In this document: piece after piece, positions 1 to 5,392 of the stretch
Layout of the letters: each line of letters starts with the position of its first letter
Numbering within the stretch: position 1 is the first letter of the stretch
DNA from: an uncultured Actinomycetes bacterium
Lineage (GTDB): Bacteria; Actinomycetota; Actinomycetes; Nanopelagicales; Nanopelagicaceae
Direction: 5' to 3'
DNA: 14,412 nucleotides
Assembly: GCA_903916775.1 (NCBI GenBank)
Contig: CAIWXY010000217.1
Span: 1-14,412, forward strand
The notes under the pieces: generated by a model
Database searches by the model: none
Told to the model about the DNA's origin: nothing
The model's input: only the letters and a program-made list of their open reading frames with translations
Position numbers and translations under genes: made by a program

Positions 1-183
1 ATCCCCGTCAGTCAAAACCTCTCGAGCCCGCTGGTGAGAGATCGAATCCTCGATCACATCGGGAAGCTGGAACATCACTGGCGGATGTATCCAAGGATCT
101 TCTGTCGCTTGATCAAGAATTTCTTGTGGAATAGCCCAAGCCGCTAGCGACTCTCTCCAATAATTCCCGGCTGAAGTCTCCAC
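1..183 (-). CDS. SAM-dependent methyltransferase, N-terminal part (runs off left edge)
   Basis: The 61 codons from a GTG at 183 stay open to position 1 and give a protein starting METSAGNYWRESLAAWAIP. This, followed by ILDQATEDPWIHPP and SISHQRAREVL, resembles the start of actinobacterial class I methyltransferases, where a VLDVGCGGG-type SAM-binding loop would come next, outside the window. The GTG overlaps the TAG stop of the upstream mini-protein by one base (TAGTG), so translation is probably coupled and the gene is the last one visible in the sulfide operon. No separate Shine-Dalgarno sequence is evident. The substrate cannot be told from this fragment. The reading frame is sure; the family is inferred from recalled family resemblance, since the SAM motif itself is not present here. 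Confidence 0.72.
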   Translation of the reverse strand, partial: METSAGNYWRESLAAWAIPQEILDQATEDPWIHPPVMFQLPDVIEDSISHQRAREVLTDGD

Positions 184-335
184 TAGTTACCGGGAAGCCA
201 GGCTGATAGATCGCTACTGCTCTCGCAGTTGCATTTCTGATCTTCTGCGAAACCAGCGAGCGCTTCTTCAATATGTTGACCACAGCCTTCCCAAGTCGCT
301 TTGCCGCATGTGTTACAACCAACTGCGCTGCACAT
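183..335 (-). CDS. 50-aa Cys-rich mini-protein, second of a tandem pair
   Basis: ATG at 335 with AGAAGG about 8 nt upstream. The protein begins MCSAVGCNTCGKATWEGCGQ, continues HIEEALAGFA, and has a CNC motif near residue 35. It shares the pattern MCS-x3-C-x2-CGK-x2-W-x-GCGQH with the 56-aa protein just upstream, so the two are paralogues. The CxxC plus GCGQH arrangement suggests a small metal (zinc) or thiol site; this is inference. Such 'TCxxCGKxxWxGCGQHV' proteins recur in bacterial genomes without an established function, to my knowledge. The start lies 2 nt after the stop of its paralogue, and its own stop overlaps the methyltransferase start. Reading further upstream in the same frame would only overlap the paralogue, so the ATG at 335 is preferred. 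Confidence 0.75.
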   Translation of the reverse strand: MCSAVGCNTCGKATWEGCGQHIEEALAGFAEDQKCNCESSSDLSAWLPGN

Positions 336-337
336 GG

Positions 338-508
338 TTATGCCTTCTTTCCAAATAGGCGAGCCAAGAGACCTGGCTCCTTGGGATCGTTCTGATGACC
401 TTGGCATTGCTGGGACTTTGGAATTCCACGCATTACTTGATCAACGTGCTGCCCACAACCTGACCATGATGCCTTACCGCACTTGCGGCATGTAGTTCTG
501 CTACACAT
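338..508 (-). CDS. 56-aa Cys-rich mini-protein, first of a tandem pair
   Basis: ATG at 508, two bases after the TAG stop of the CoA-disulfide reductase gene, with an AGGAAAG ribosome site inside the end of that gene. The product starts MCSRTTCRKCGKASWSGCGQ, continues HVDQVMRGIP, and ends in a basic tail (LLARLFGKKA). Cysteines lie at positions 2, 7, 10, 18 and 35, with a histidine at 21. It is a clear paralogue of the next gene downstream. It is probably a small cytosolic metal- or thiol-binding protein; the position directly after a persulfide-metabolising enzyme suggests a role in sulfur or metal handling, but this is guilt by association. Function unknown. Confidence 0.8.
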   Translation of the reverse strand: MCSRTTCRKCGKASWSGCGQHVDQVMRGIPKSQQCQGHQNDPKEPGLLARLFGKKA

Positions 509-510
509 AT

Positions 511-2157
511 CTACTTTCCTACCTTTTCTATGTTGTTTGCTGGTGAATTACTCCAAGTCATATATCCGCCATCGAGATTGACGGCCTCGTATCCCAATTC
601 ACGAAGTAACCGTGTTGCTGCGTGCCCTCGCTGCCCGACCTGACAAGTCACGAGGATCTTTCCTAGCGGAAGTTCGCTTTTGCGTGCACGGATTTCGTCT
701 ATCGGTATGTTGATTGCTCCGGGCAAAGTTCCACGATCGACTTCATCAGTGGTTCGAACATCCACGATTGAGTAGCCCTGGGATACCTTCTCTTCGACCT
801 GGCTCCATTGAACTGTAGGCGTCAATCCGCCAAGTACATTTTCAGAGATATACCCCAACATATTGACAGGATCTTTTGCTGAACCAAATGGCGGCGCGTA
901 GGCAAGTTCGAGATCTGCTAATTCGGGGGCCGTGATACTGCCACGCATTGCAGTGGCGATCACATCAATTCGCTTGTCCACACCTTCCTTGCCAACTCCC
1001 TGCACTCCAAGTATTTGATGAGTGTCCGGATCAATCAAAAGCTTTAGTGACATCCCTTGCGCACCAGGGTAGTAACCTGCATGCGAAGCTGGATGGCTGT
1101 GGATAGCTAGAAAATCCCGACCAGCGACCTTCAATCGTTTCTCATTCCATCCAGAAGTAGCGACCGTAAGGTCGAATACTTTAACAATCGCCGTTCCTTG
1201 AGCATCTACCGGCCTAACTTTTCTTCCAGCGATGCGGTCGGCAATAACTCGGCCATGGCGATTGGCAATATTTGCAAGCGGCACAAGAGCACCGTGGCCA
1301 TCAATCGAATCAATCTTCTCTACAGCATCACCAACCGCATAGATAGCTGAATCGCTCGTACGATTGAATTCATCGACTTTTACTCCCCCACGATCGCCGA
1401 TTTCCAGGCCAGCCGCCTTTGCAATAGTTACTTCCGGACGCACGCCAATCGCCATAATGATAAGTTCAGCGGAAATTTCCTCGCCATTTGCAAGAATTAC
1501 TGAATCATCGGTTATCGAAGCAAGTGCTGATCCAAGATGGAGACCGACACCATGTGAGATCAATTCATGATGAACAAAAGTTACCATTTCCGGATCGAGC
1601 GGCATCAAAACTTGATCTGCCGCTTCAACAATTGCGCTTTTAATTCCACGGTGTACGAGGTTCTCCACCATCTCCAGGCCAATAAAGCCTCCTCCGACCA
1701 CAACGGCTGAGGAAGGTTTCTTGATTACAGTTTCAAAAATCCTCTTCACATCCTCGACATTTCGAAGTGATAGCGACCGTTCAATCCCTGGAAGATTAGG
1801 TCGAATAGGGGAGGCACCAGGACTGAGCACCAAATAGTCGTAGGAGAGCGAGTACTTATCGCCATCCACATGATTGAGGATTTCTACTTGCTTTGAGGCG
1901 CGATCAATGGTGAGAACTTCTGATTTGGTGCGAACGTCTAGACGAAAACGCTTCCACAAGCTTTCAGGGGTCTGGAGGAGAAGAGATTCTTCCTTCTCGA
2001 TGACTCCGCCTACGTAATATGGCAATCCACAGTTCGCGTAAGAGACAAAACCACTCTTCTCGATAACGGTGATATCTGCACTTTCATCAAGACGGCGCAT
2101 TCGCGCAGCAAAGGACATGCCACCAGCAACACCACCAATTACAACGATTTTCTTCAT
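511..2157 (-). CDS. CoA-disulfide reductase fused to a rhodanese domain (persulfide/polysulfide reductase type)
   Basis: A 548-aa flavoprotein. The N-terminus MKKIVVIGGVAGGMSFAARM is the FAD-binding fold. The SYANCGLPYYVGG motif puts the redox cysteine at residue 43, the position of the active cysteine in Staphylococcus CoA-disulfide reductase. A second nucleotide-binding motif, VVVGGGFIGLEM, binds NAD(P)H, and YAVGDA contacts FAD. The dimerisation domain (about 330-440) is followed by a C-terminal rhodanese domain with SIVDVRTTDE and the catalytic loop VTCQVGQRG (Cys505). Known fusions reduce CoA disulfide/persulfide or polysulfide with NAD(P)H, the rhodanese carrying the sulfane sulfur. The gene follows the CstR-like repressor with an overlap: an alternative GTG start at 2163 shares GTGA with its stop. 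I prefer ATG 2157 because it reproduces the canonical Cys43. Subfamily is confident; the exact physiological substrate is not. Confidence 0.93.
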   Translation of the reverse strand: MKKIVVIGGVAGGMSFAARMRRLDESADITVIEKSGFVSYANCGLPYYVGGVIEKEESLLLQTPESLWKRFRLDVRTKSEVLTIDRASKQVEILNHVDGDKYSLSYDYLVLSPGASPIRPNLPGIERSLSLRNVEDVKRIFETVIKKPSSAVVVGGGFIGLEMVENLVHRGIKSAIVEAADQVLMPLDPEMVTFVHHELISHGVGLHLGSALASITDDSVILANGEEISAELIIMAIGVRPEVTIAKAAGLEIGDRGGVKVDEFNRTSDSAIYAVGDAVEKIDSIDGHGALVPLANIANRHGRVIADRIAGRKVRPVDAQGTAIVKVFDLTVATSGWNEKRLKVAGRDFLAIHSHPASHAGYYPGAQGMSLKLLIDPDTHQILGVQGVGKEGVDKRIDVIATAMRGSITAPELADLELAYAPPFGSAKDPVNMLGYISENVLGGLTPTVQWSQVEEKVSQGYSIVDVRTTDEVDRGTLPGAINIPIDEIRARKSELPLGKILVTCQVGQRGHAATRLLRELGYEAVNLDGGYMTWSNSPANNIEKVGK

Positions 2158-2159
2158 TT

Positions 2160-2456
2160 TCACGCCAAACTCAGGAATAACTTCAGTAATTTTTCAGTTA
2201 CCGCTTTTTGATCTCGGCGGCCCTCAACAATGCACTCTTCGAGGCTCGCCGATATCAAAGTGAACGCGGCCGTGTTTACAGCTTTAGAGACCGCGGACAT
2301 TTGGTGAACAATTTCTTCACAGTTGCGCCCCTCTTCTAGCATGCGAGCCACGGCGCCGAGCTGGCCTTGCGCACGCTTTACTCGCGCTGATATTGCTGAA
2401 ATTATTTCCTCATTTTGAAGAACATGAGTTGGGTCTTTTTTAGCCACAGGCGTCAC
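2160..2456 (-). CDS. cstR: CstR-like persulfide-sensing repressor (CsoR/RcnR family)
   Basis: A 98-aa all-helical protein with the family signature RVKRAQGQLGAVARMLEEGR and CEEIVHQMSAV (residues 25-56). Copper sensors of the family (CsoR) use Cys-His-Cys, the His four residues before the second Cys and the two cysteines 29 apart. Here the cysteines are C46 and C75, exactly 29 apart, but the His position is Ser71. Loss of the His with both cysteines kept is the pattern of CstR, which senses persulfides by forming di- or trisulfide bridges. Its neighbours, a CoA-disulfide reductase/rhodanese and an SQR-like protein, are the kind of enzymes found in the Staphylococcus cst operon, supporting CstR over CsoR or FrmR. 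The GTG start shares one base with the TAG of the 54-aa gene. It probably represses its own operon through the palindrome at 4126-4141. Confidence 0.88.
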   Translation of the reverse strand: MTPVAKKDPTHVLQNEEIISAISARVKRAQGQLGAVARMLEEGRNCEEIVHQMSAVSKAVNTAAFTLISASLEECIVEGRRDQKAVTEKLLKLFLSLA

Positions 2457-2620
2457 TATCCCTTCTTCTCCATAGGATGATGACCTTTTCGTATCATCTT
2501 CATCATTTTTATATTAATAGCCAAAAAGCGTCGTAATTGAATAAGGATATTCTTGCGCTGTCGTAAAGTTTTCTCAGTTGGAAGTGGTGCCCGAGAAATA
2601 ACTTCGTTTGGATTTTCCAT
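2456..2620 (-). CDS. 54-aa basic protein of unknown function between SQR-like and cstR genes
   Basis: ATG at 2620 with AGAGAAGAAA just upstream, 13 nt after the stop of the SQR-like gene, ending in a TAG that shares its G with the GTG start of cstR (TAGTG). The product includes PLPTEKTLRQRKNI and RRFLAINIKMMKMIRKGHH and ends MEKKG. It is strongly basic, with an amphipathic Met-rich helix at about residues 28-46 that could lie on a membrane or bind a partner. It has no cysteine. The overlap at one end and tight spacing at the other, in a stretch otherwise lacking a gene, make it a real coding region. I recall similar short 'PLPTxKTLRQR...NxxMMKM' proteins in actinobacteria but no assigned function. 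Confidence 0.72.
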   Translation of the reverse strand: MENPNEVISRAPLPTEKTLRQRKNILIQLRRFLAINIKMMKMIRKGHHPMEKKG

Positions 2621-2633
2621 TGATTTCTTCTCT

Positions 2634-4091
2634 CTATTCCGGAATCATGAACCAACCAAAGCGACCTTTGGCTTTATAAATGAACAAGTAATGTAGAAGA
2701 AGTTTGATCCAGTGACCAGCTAGGCCAATTTCCCCAAAAGTCTCAGCCTCACTTCTTCCTGTGTTTGGATACTTAATATGGTCCGGAACCACGGGATACA
2801 TAGTCATGGAAGCCGCTGATCCTCGCCGCAAACCAGAGCCAGCCGATGCCACGCATGCTGCACCCATATCTGACATTGAAGCCGAAGATACATGCGCATT
2901 GGCTCCATTTTTTATGAGTTCTCGAATGCTCATTATTGCCGTTTTCCCCATAATTCCCGACGGCATACCGGTGCGAGGAGGTGATGGTGCAATCAATGTT
3001 CCGTTGGGAGATTTACGTGGTTTCGATATTTGATGTGGAGGTGCGAAAGCAATTCCAACCGCAAATATATTTGGATAAATTGAATTTCGATAGGTTTTCG
3101 GCCAATCTGATGCCGTCCACTCTTCATACGGTTTTCCTGAGTAGTCCGCATCAACTTTCATGAACCCTGATGATGCAAAAATTTGATCTGAAATATCTAC
3201 CCCATTTTTATTGATAGCTTTTAGATCAACGCCTCGGAAGGGGGGAAGTAGCATTGCAAAATCAAATTTAAGAATGTCTTTGGTACCGTCAACAAGTTCA
3301 TAGTGAATTTCATTAGGTTCGACCTTCTCAACATGTGCCCCGAGAATTGCTCGAATCCCTCGCTCGCGGAAGAGGGATTCCGTCCACATCTTTGAGGAAG
3401 TTTGGAACCCTTGTTGAGAGAAAATCAGGCCACCAACTCCGAAATCACCTAGTTCATATTCGTTAGTAATGTAAGTGATTTCAGCCAAATCTCGTACACC
3501 CGCCGAACGTACTTCGTGCTCGACATTGAAGGCATACTCAAATGCGGCCCCTTCGCAGGTACAAGTTCCATGACCTGCGCCAACCACAATAGCCTGTCGC
3601 TTACCCGACTTCATTACTGAAATGACATTTGCTAATGCCTTCGCCGCCTGTTCAGCATGGTCATAAGTACAGACCGAAACTGTGTGGCCGTCAGGTCCTA
3701 GGCCAGGTGTTGCTGAAAAATTTAGCTTTGGACCTGTTGCGTTTACGAGGAAGTCATATTCGATTTTTGCAACTTCGGCGTTGTGAGATGGGTCCGTGTA
3801 AGTGACTTGAACATAGCCAGACCTGGTCTTCGAGTCACCTTCGGGATGAATTTCTTGAGCAAAGGCCTGATGAAAAATGATCCCTTTTTTCTCGTAGACA
3901 GGTTTAAGGGGAAATGTCACTTGCTCAGCGCTCATCCTTCCAACGCCAACCCAAATATTTGATGGAATCCAGTTGTACTTTGAGTTCGGCGAGATAACTA
4001 TGATTTCGTTCTCATTGCCCAGCATCCTCTTCGCATGTAAAGCAGCGGTATGACCTGCTACTCCCGCACCAAGAATTATGATTCTAGCCAC
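2634..4091 (-). CDS. Sulfide:quinone oxidoreductase-like FAD flavoprotein
   Basis: A 485-aa two-dinucleotide-binding flavoprotein. MARIIILGAGVAGHTAALHA is the FAD Rossmann fold; AIVVGAGHGTCTCEGAAFEY (about 167-186) is the second, and NIFAVGIAFA (about 341-350) contacts FAD. Cysteines are at 141, 177, 179 and 413. SQRs use redox cysteines near the flavin to make a trisulfide bridge to bound sulfur, so C177/C179 and C413 are candidates, though the spacing differs from the best-studied enzymes. The C-terminus (about 456-485, GHWIKLLLHYLFIYKAKGRF then a final PE) is amphipathic and aromatic, as in SQRs that dip into the membrane to reach quinone. It likely oxidises sulfide to persulfide, feeding the rhodanese/CoADR enzyme. 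The start is GTG at 4091 with GGGGG about 8 nt upstream. It is the first gene of the operon. A related flavoprotein with another substrate is possible. Confidence 0.82.
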   Translation of the reverse strand: MARIIILGAGVAGHTAALHAKRMLGNENEIIVISPNSKYNWIPSNIWVGVGRMSAEQVTFPLKPVYEKKGIIFHQAFAQEIHPEGDSKTRSGYVQVTYTDPSHNAEVAKIEYDFLVNATGPKLNFSATPGLGPDGHTVSVCTYDHAEQAAKALANVISVMKSGKRQAIVVGAGHGTCTCEGAAFEYAFNVEHEVRSAGVRDLAEITYITNEYELGDFGVGGLIFSQQGFQTSSKMWTESLFRERGIRAILGAHVEKVEPNEIHYELVDGTKDILKFDFAMLLPPFRGVDLKAINKNGVDISDQIFASSGFMKVDADYSGKPYEEWTASDWPKTYRNSIYPNIFAVGIAFAPPHQISKPRKSPNGTLIAPSPPRTGMPSGIMGKTAIMSIRELIKNGANAHVSSASMSDMGAACVASAGSGLRRGSAASMTMYPVVPDHIKYPNTGRSEAETFGEIGLAGHWIKLLLHYLFIYKAKGRFGWFMIPE

Positions 4092-4122
4092 TTTGAAACC
4101 CCCATTGGTCTATCACTATAAG

Positions 4123-4151
4123 AGCATACCCCTAGGGGTATATTATGGCAA
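4123..4151 (-). promoter_or_regulatory. Promoter of the sulfide operon
   Basis: Read on the minus strand, TTGCCA (4146-4151) and TATGCT (4123-4128) are separated by exactly 17 bp, a sigma-70-type -35/-10 pair. Transcription would begin about 25 bases before the GTG of the SQR-like gene. The spacer is filled by the palindrome annotated separately, so a bound repressor would block RNA polymerase. Confidence 0.6.
4126..4141. promoter_or_regulatory. Palindromic operator, probable CstR-like repressor site
   Basis: The perfect 16-bp palindrome ATACCCCTAGGGGTAT lies between the -35 and -10 boxes and overlaps the -10. G/C tracts flanked by AT in a short palindrome are characteristic of CsoR/CstR-family operators (TACCC...GGGTA type). 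The only family regulator in view is the cstR gene inside this operon, so autoregulation induced by persulfides is the simplest reading. I saw no second copy in the window. Confidence 0.7.
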
Positions 4152-4254
4152 ATAGAATTTTGGGAATGAGTGCTGGCACCTAACCATGCATACAAGAAGG
4201 GTTCCCCTTCCCTTAGCATCACTTGTGTAATCAAGTTTTAAAGCGAGGGATGTA

Positions 4255-4713
4255 ATGCAACGGCATCGAATTCAAAGCATGCTCTTAGTTATTGCGAGCG
4301 TCTCTTTGGTTGCGTGGATGATCTATATTCTAAATGCCCTACCAACCTCTTATCGTGCCGAACATTGGAATGTGGCATGGTTTGGATATGACTTCGCAAT
4401 GCTTACTACCCTTATCGCAACAAGCTGGGCGCTATGGAACAGACGGCAAGCTTCGATCCCCGGAGCAATGGTTTCAGCGACTTTCTTAGTTATTGATTCT
4501 TGGTTTGATGTAATCACCTCTAATCCAGGTTGGGATTTTAGACTAGCAATTTCCTCAGCCTGCTTCATTGAAATTCCAACTGCCTATGTACTGGTCCGAT
4601 TCAGTAAAAATGCAATTCGCCACTCTATTCATAATGCCCATTCTCGAGCGGGCATGGATGCTCTCAGCCCTTCAATTTGGAAGACCCCGCTGATGATTTT
4701 CGAGGATATATAA
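4255..4713 (+). CDS. Small four-helix membrane protein, unknown function
   Basis: A 152-aa protein with ATG at 4255 and a GAGGGA ribosome site about 5 nt upstream. Predicted membrane helices are at roughly 8-28 (LLVIASVSLVAWMIYIL), 42-61, 68-86 and 97-115, followed by a hydrophilic tail. Acidic and aromatic residues near the helix ends (WFGYDF, DSWFDVI) may be functional. It is divergent from the sulfide operon across a 163-bp intergenic region that also holds the operator, and convergent with rnpB. Its TAA stop (4711-4713) is the first three bases of the 28-bp repeat that bounds the rnpB-associated element. No family recognised. The frame is convincing because the hydrophobic pattern is regular and no competing gene is present. 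Confidence 0.75.
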   Translation: MQRHRIQSMLLVIASVSLVAWMIYILNALPTSYRAEHWNVAWFGYDFAMLTTLIATSWALWNRRQASIPGAMVSATFLVIDSWFDVITSNPGWDFRLAISSACFIEIPTAYVLVRFSKNAIRHSIHNAHSRAGMDALSPSIWKTPLMIFEDI

Positions 4714-4738
4714 AGAAGAGTCGCCCTATAAGCCGGAT
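4711..4738 (-). repeat. Left attachment-site core (duplicate of rnpB 3' end)
   Basis: 28 bases identical to 5365-5392 in the same orientation. On the minus strand it reads as the rnpB 3' segment ATCCGGCTTATAGGGCGAC followed by the closing strand of helix P1. The rest of rnpB is absent here, so it is not a functional RNA. Identity stops sharply on both sides. Confidence 0.8.
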
Positions 4739-4767
4739 GCTTTCGATTCACGCTCAAATAGCGGGAA

Positions 4768-4789
4768 TGCCCACAAACTTGCCCACAAA
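4768..4789 (+). repeat. Pair of TGCCCACAAA repeats, possible left arm-type integrase sites
   Basis: TGCCCACAAA occurs at 4768-4777 and again at 4780-4789, a 12-bp period, starting 30 bp inside the left core. The same 7-mer, TGCCCAC, occurs four times near the right core in the same orientation. Function as recombinase arm sites is inferred from position and periodicity. Confidence 0.5.
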
Positions 4790-4802
4790 GAATTGTAAAG
4801 TT

Positions 4803-5195
4803 TTACAAAGGTTTTTTAACTTTGTTTAAGTCTCCAAGGTGTGTGTGCTTGAAATCTGAATCGTATTTGAGGCCATACCCAAAGAATCTATCCCAACCGA
4901 TATGGCCGAGCCAGATAATGCCAATAGCCAAAGCGATTTTACTTTCTGCTCTCCAAGAAAGAAGAATCATCAATGCTGGGGCAAAATAACTGTGTCCAAG
5001 GTTGTAGAAAAAAGCACCTAATTTAGTATTGGCTAAATATCCCAACATGAATATATCGGGAACCAAAAGAAGTGCTGGATAAAGCCACCACCTTTGTCCT
5101 TGCCCTGAAAATAGAATGACTGTGGCAATAAGGAGAACGAGGCCTTCTAGGCGAAGCCACAATTTTGGTTTTCCAGTTACATATGTTGGTTCCAT
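4803..5195 (-). CDS. DUF4260-family membrane protein, sole cargo of the rnpB element
   Basis: A 130-aa protein from ATG 5195. PKLWLRLEGLVLLIATVILF (residues 10-29), then WWLYPALLLVPDIFMLGYLA, AFFYNLGHSYFAPALMILL and ALAIGIIWLGHIGWDRFFGY are the conserved DUF4260 arrangement of about four membrane helices with the NLGHSY and GHIGWDRFFGYGLKY motifs. Molecular function of the family is unknown. The open frame extends to 5339, but that extension is translated from the TGCCCAC repeats and has no family similarity, so the shorter start is chosen. No clear ribosome site precedes it. It is downstream of rnpB on the same strand and could be transcribed by read-through from rnpB. Confidence 0.85.
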   Translation of the reverse strand: MEPTYVTGKPKLWLRLEGLVLLIATVILFSGQGQRWWLYPALLLVPDIFMLGYLANTKLGAFFYNLGHSYFAPALMILLSWRAESKIALAIGIIWLGHIGWDRFFGYGLKYDSDFKHTHLGDLNKVKKPL

Positions 5196-5235
5196 TGTTA
5201 AATTGTAAAAGATGTGTACGAAAATCACTGCAATT

Positions 5236-5274
5236 TGCCCACGTTTTTGCCCACATGCCCACGTTTTTGCCCAC
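5236..5274 (+). repeat. Four TGCCCAC repeats in two 12-bp-spaced pairs, possible right arm-type sites
   Basis: TGCCCAC starts at 5236, 5248, 5256 and 5268. The spacing is 12, 8, 12, so the motif comes in pairs with the same 12-bp period as the left pair at 4768/4780, and within each pair it is followed by GTTTT between copies. All copies share one orientation. They lie about 90 bp inside the right core. The asymmetry (two left, four right) is reminiscent of attP arms of tyrosine integrases. Confidence 0.5.
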
Positions 5275-5364
5275 AAATAGTCGCAAATATTGTTTAGGTT
5301 TTGTTTAAACCTGTAATAGAAAAGTGACCATCTCCGCACAGGAAATGGCCCTCATCGATGTATT

Positions 5365-5392
5365 TAAAGAAGAGTCGCCCTATAAGCCGGAT
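5365..5392 (-). repeat. Right attachment-site core, within the 3' end of rnpB
   Basis: 28 bases identical to 4711-4738, spanning the final bases of rnpB (P1 closing strand and the CCGGCTTAT segment) plus four flanking bases. Because this copy joins the intact gene, rnpB stays complete after insertion. Confidence 0.8.

Larger units (their letters stand above)
4711..5392. mobile_element. Putative mini integrative element at the 3' end of rnpB (no integrase)
   Basis: A 28-bp perfect direct repeat occurs at 4711-4738 and 5365-5392, 654 bp apart. The right copy contains the last bases of rnpB and a few bases beyond; the left copy is a detached duplicate of the same RNA-gene end. Duplication of the 3' end of an RNA gene is the classic mark left by tyrosine-integrase elements. 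Inside each end are TGCCCAC repeats resembling arm-type integrase sites. The only gene is a DUF4260 membrane protein; no integrase or excisionase is present. The interior could be a non-autonomous element mobilised in trans, the scar of a larger island after internal deletion, or one unit of a tandem array whose other members lie elsewhere. Known: the mechanism for tRNA and ssrA genes. Inferred: that it applies here. Confidence 0.68.

Noticed and set aside
2160..2456. Copper-sensing CsoR identity for the regulator
   Set aside because: The metal-ligand histidine is replaced by Ser71 and the neighbours are sulfur enzymes with no copper ATPase or chaperone in view.
4196..4210. Inverted repeat GAAGGG-TTC-CCCTTC upstream of the 4255 gene
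   Set aside because: Only six base pairs with a three-base spacer; too short to claim as an operator or terminator without conservation data.
1..4713. The whole sulfide operon as part of the rnpB-associated element
   Set aside because: The TGCCCAC arm-like repeats lie only on the 4739-5364 side of the left core and no further core copy was seen from 1 to 4710, so the operon is better read as flanking chromosome. A third core beyond the left edge would reopen this.
5196..5339. N-terminal extension of the DUF4260 frame up to 5339 (178 aa)
   Set aside because: It is translated mostly from the TGCCCAC direct repeats (WAKTWACGQKRG), shows no family similarity, and the DUF4260 domain begins right after the ATG at 5195.
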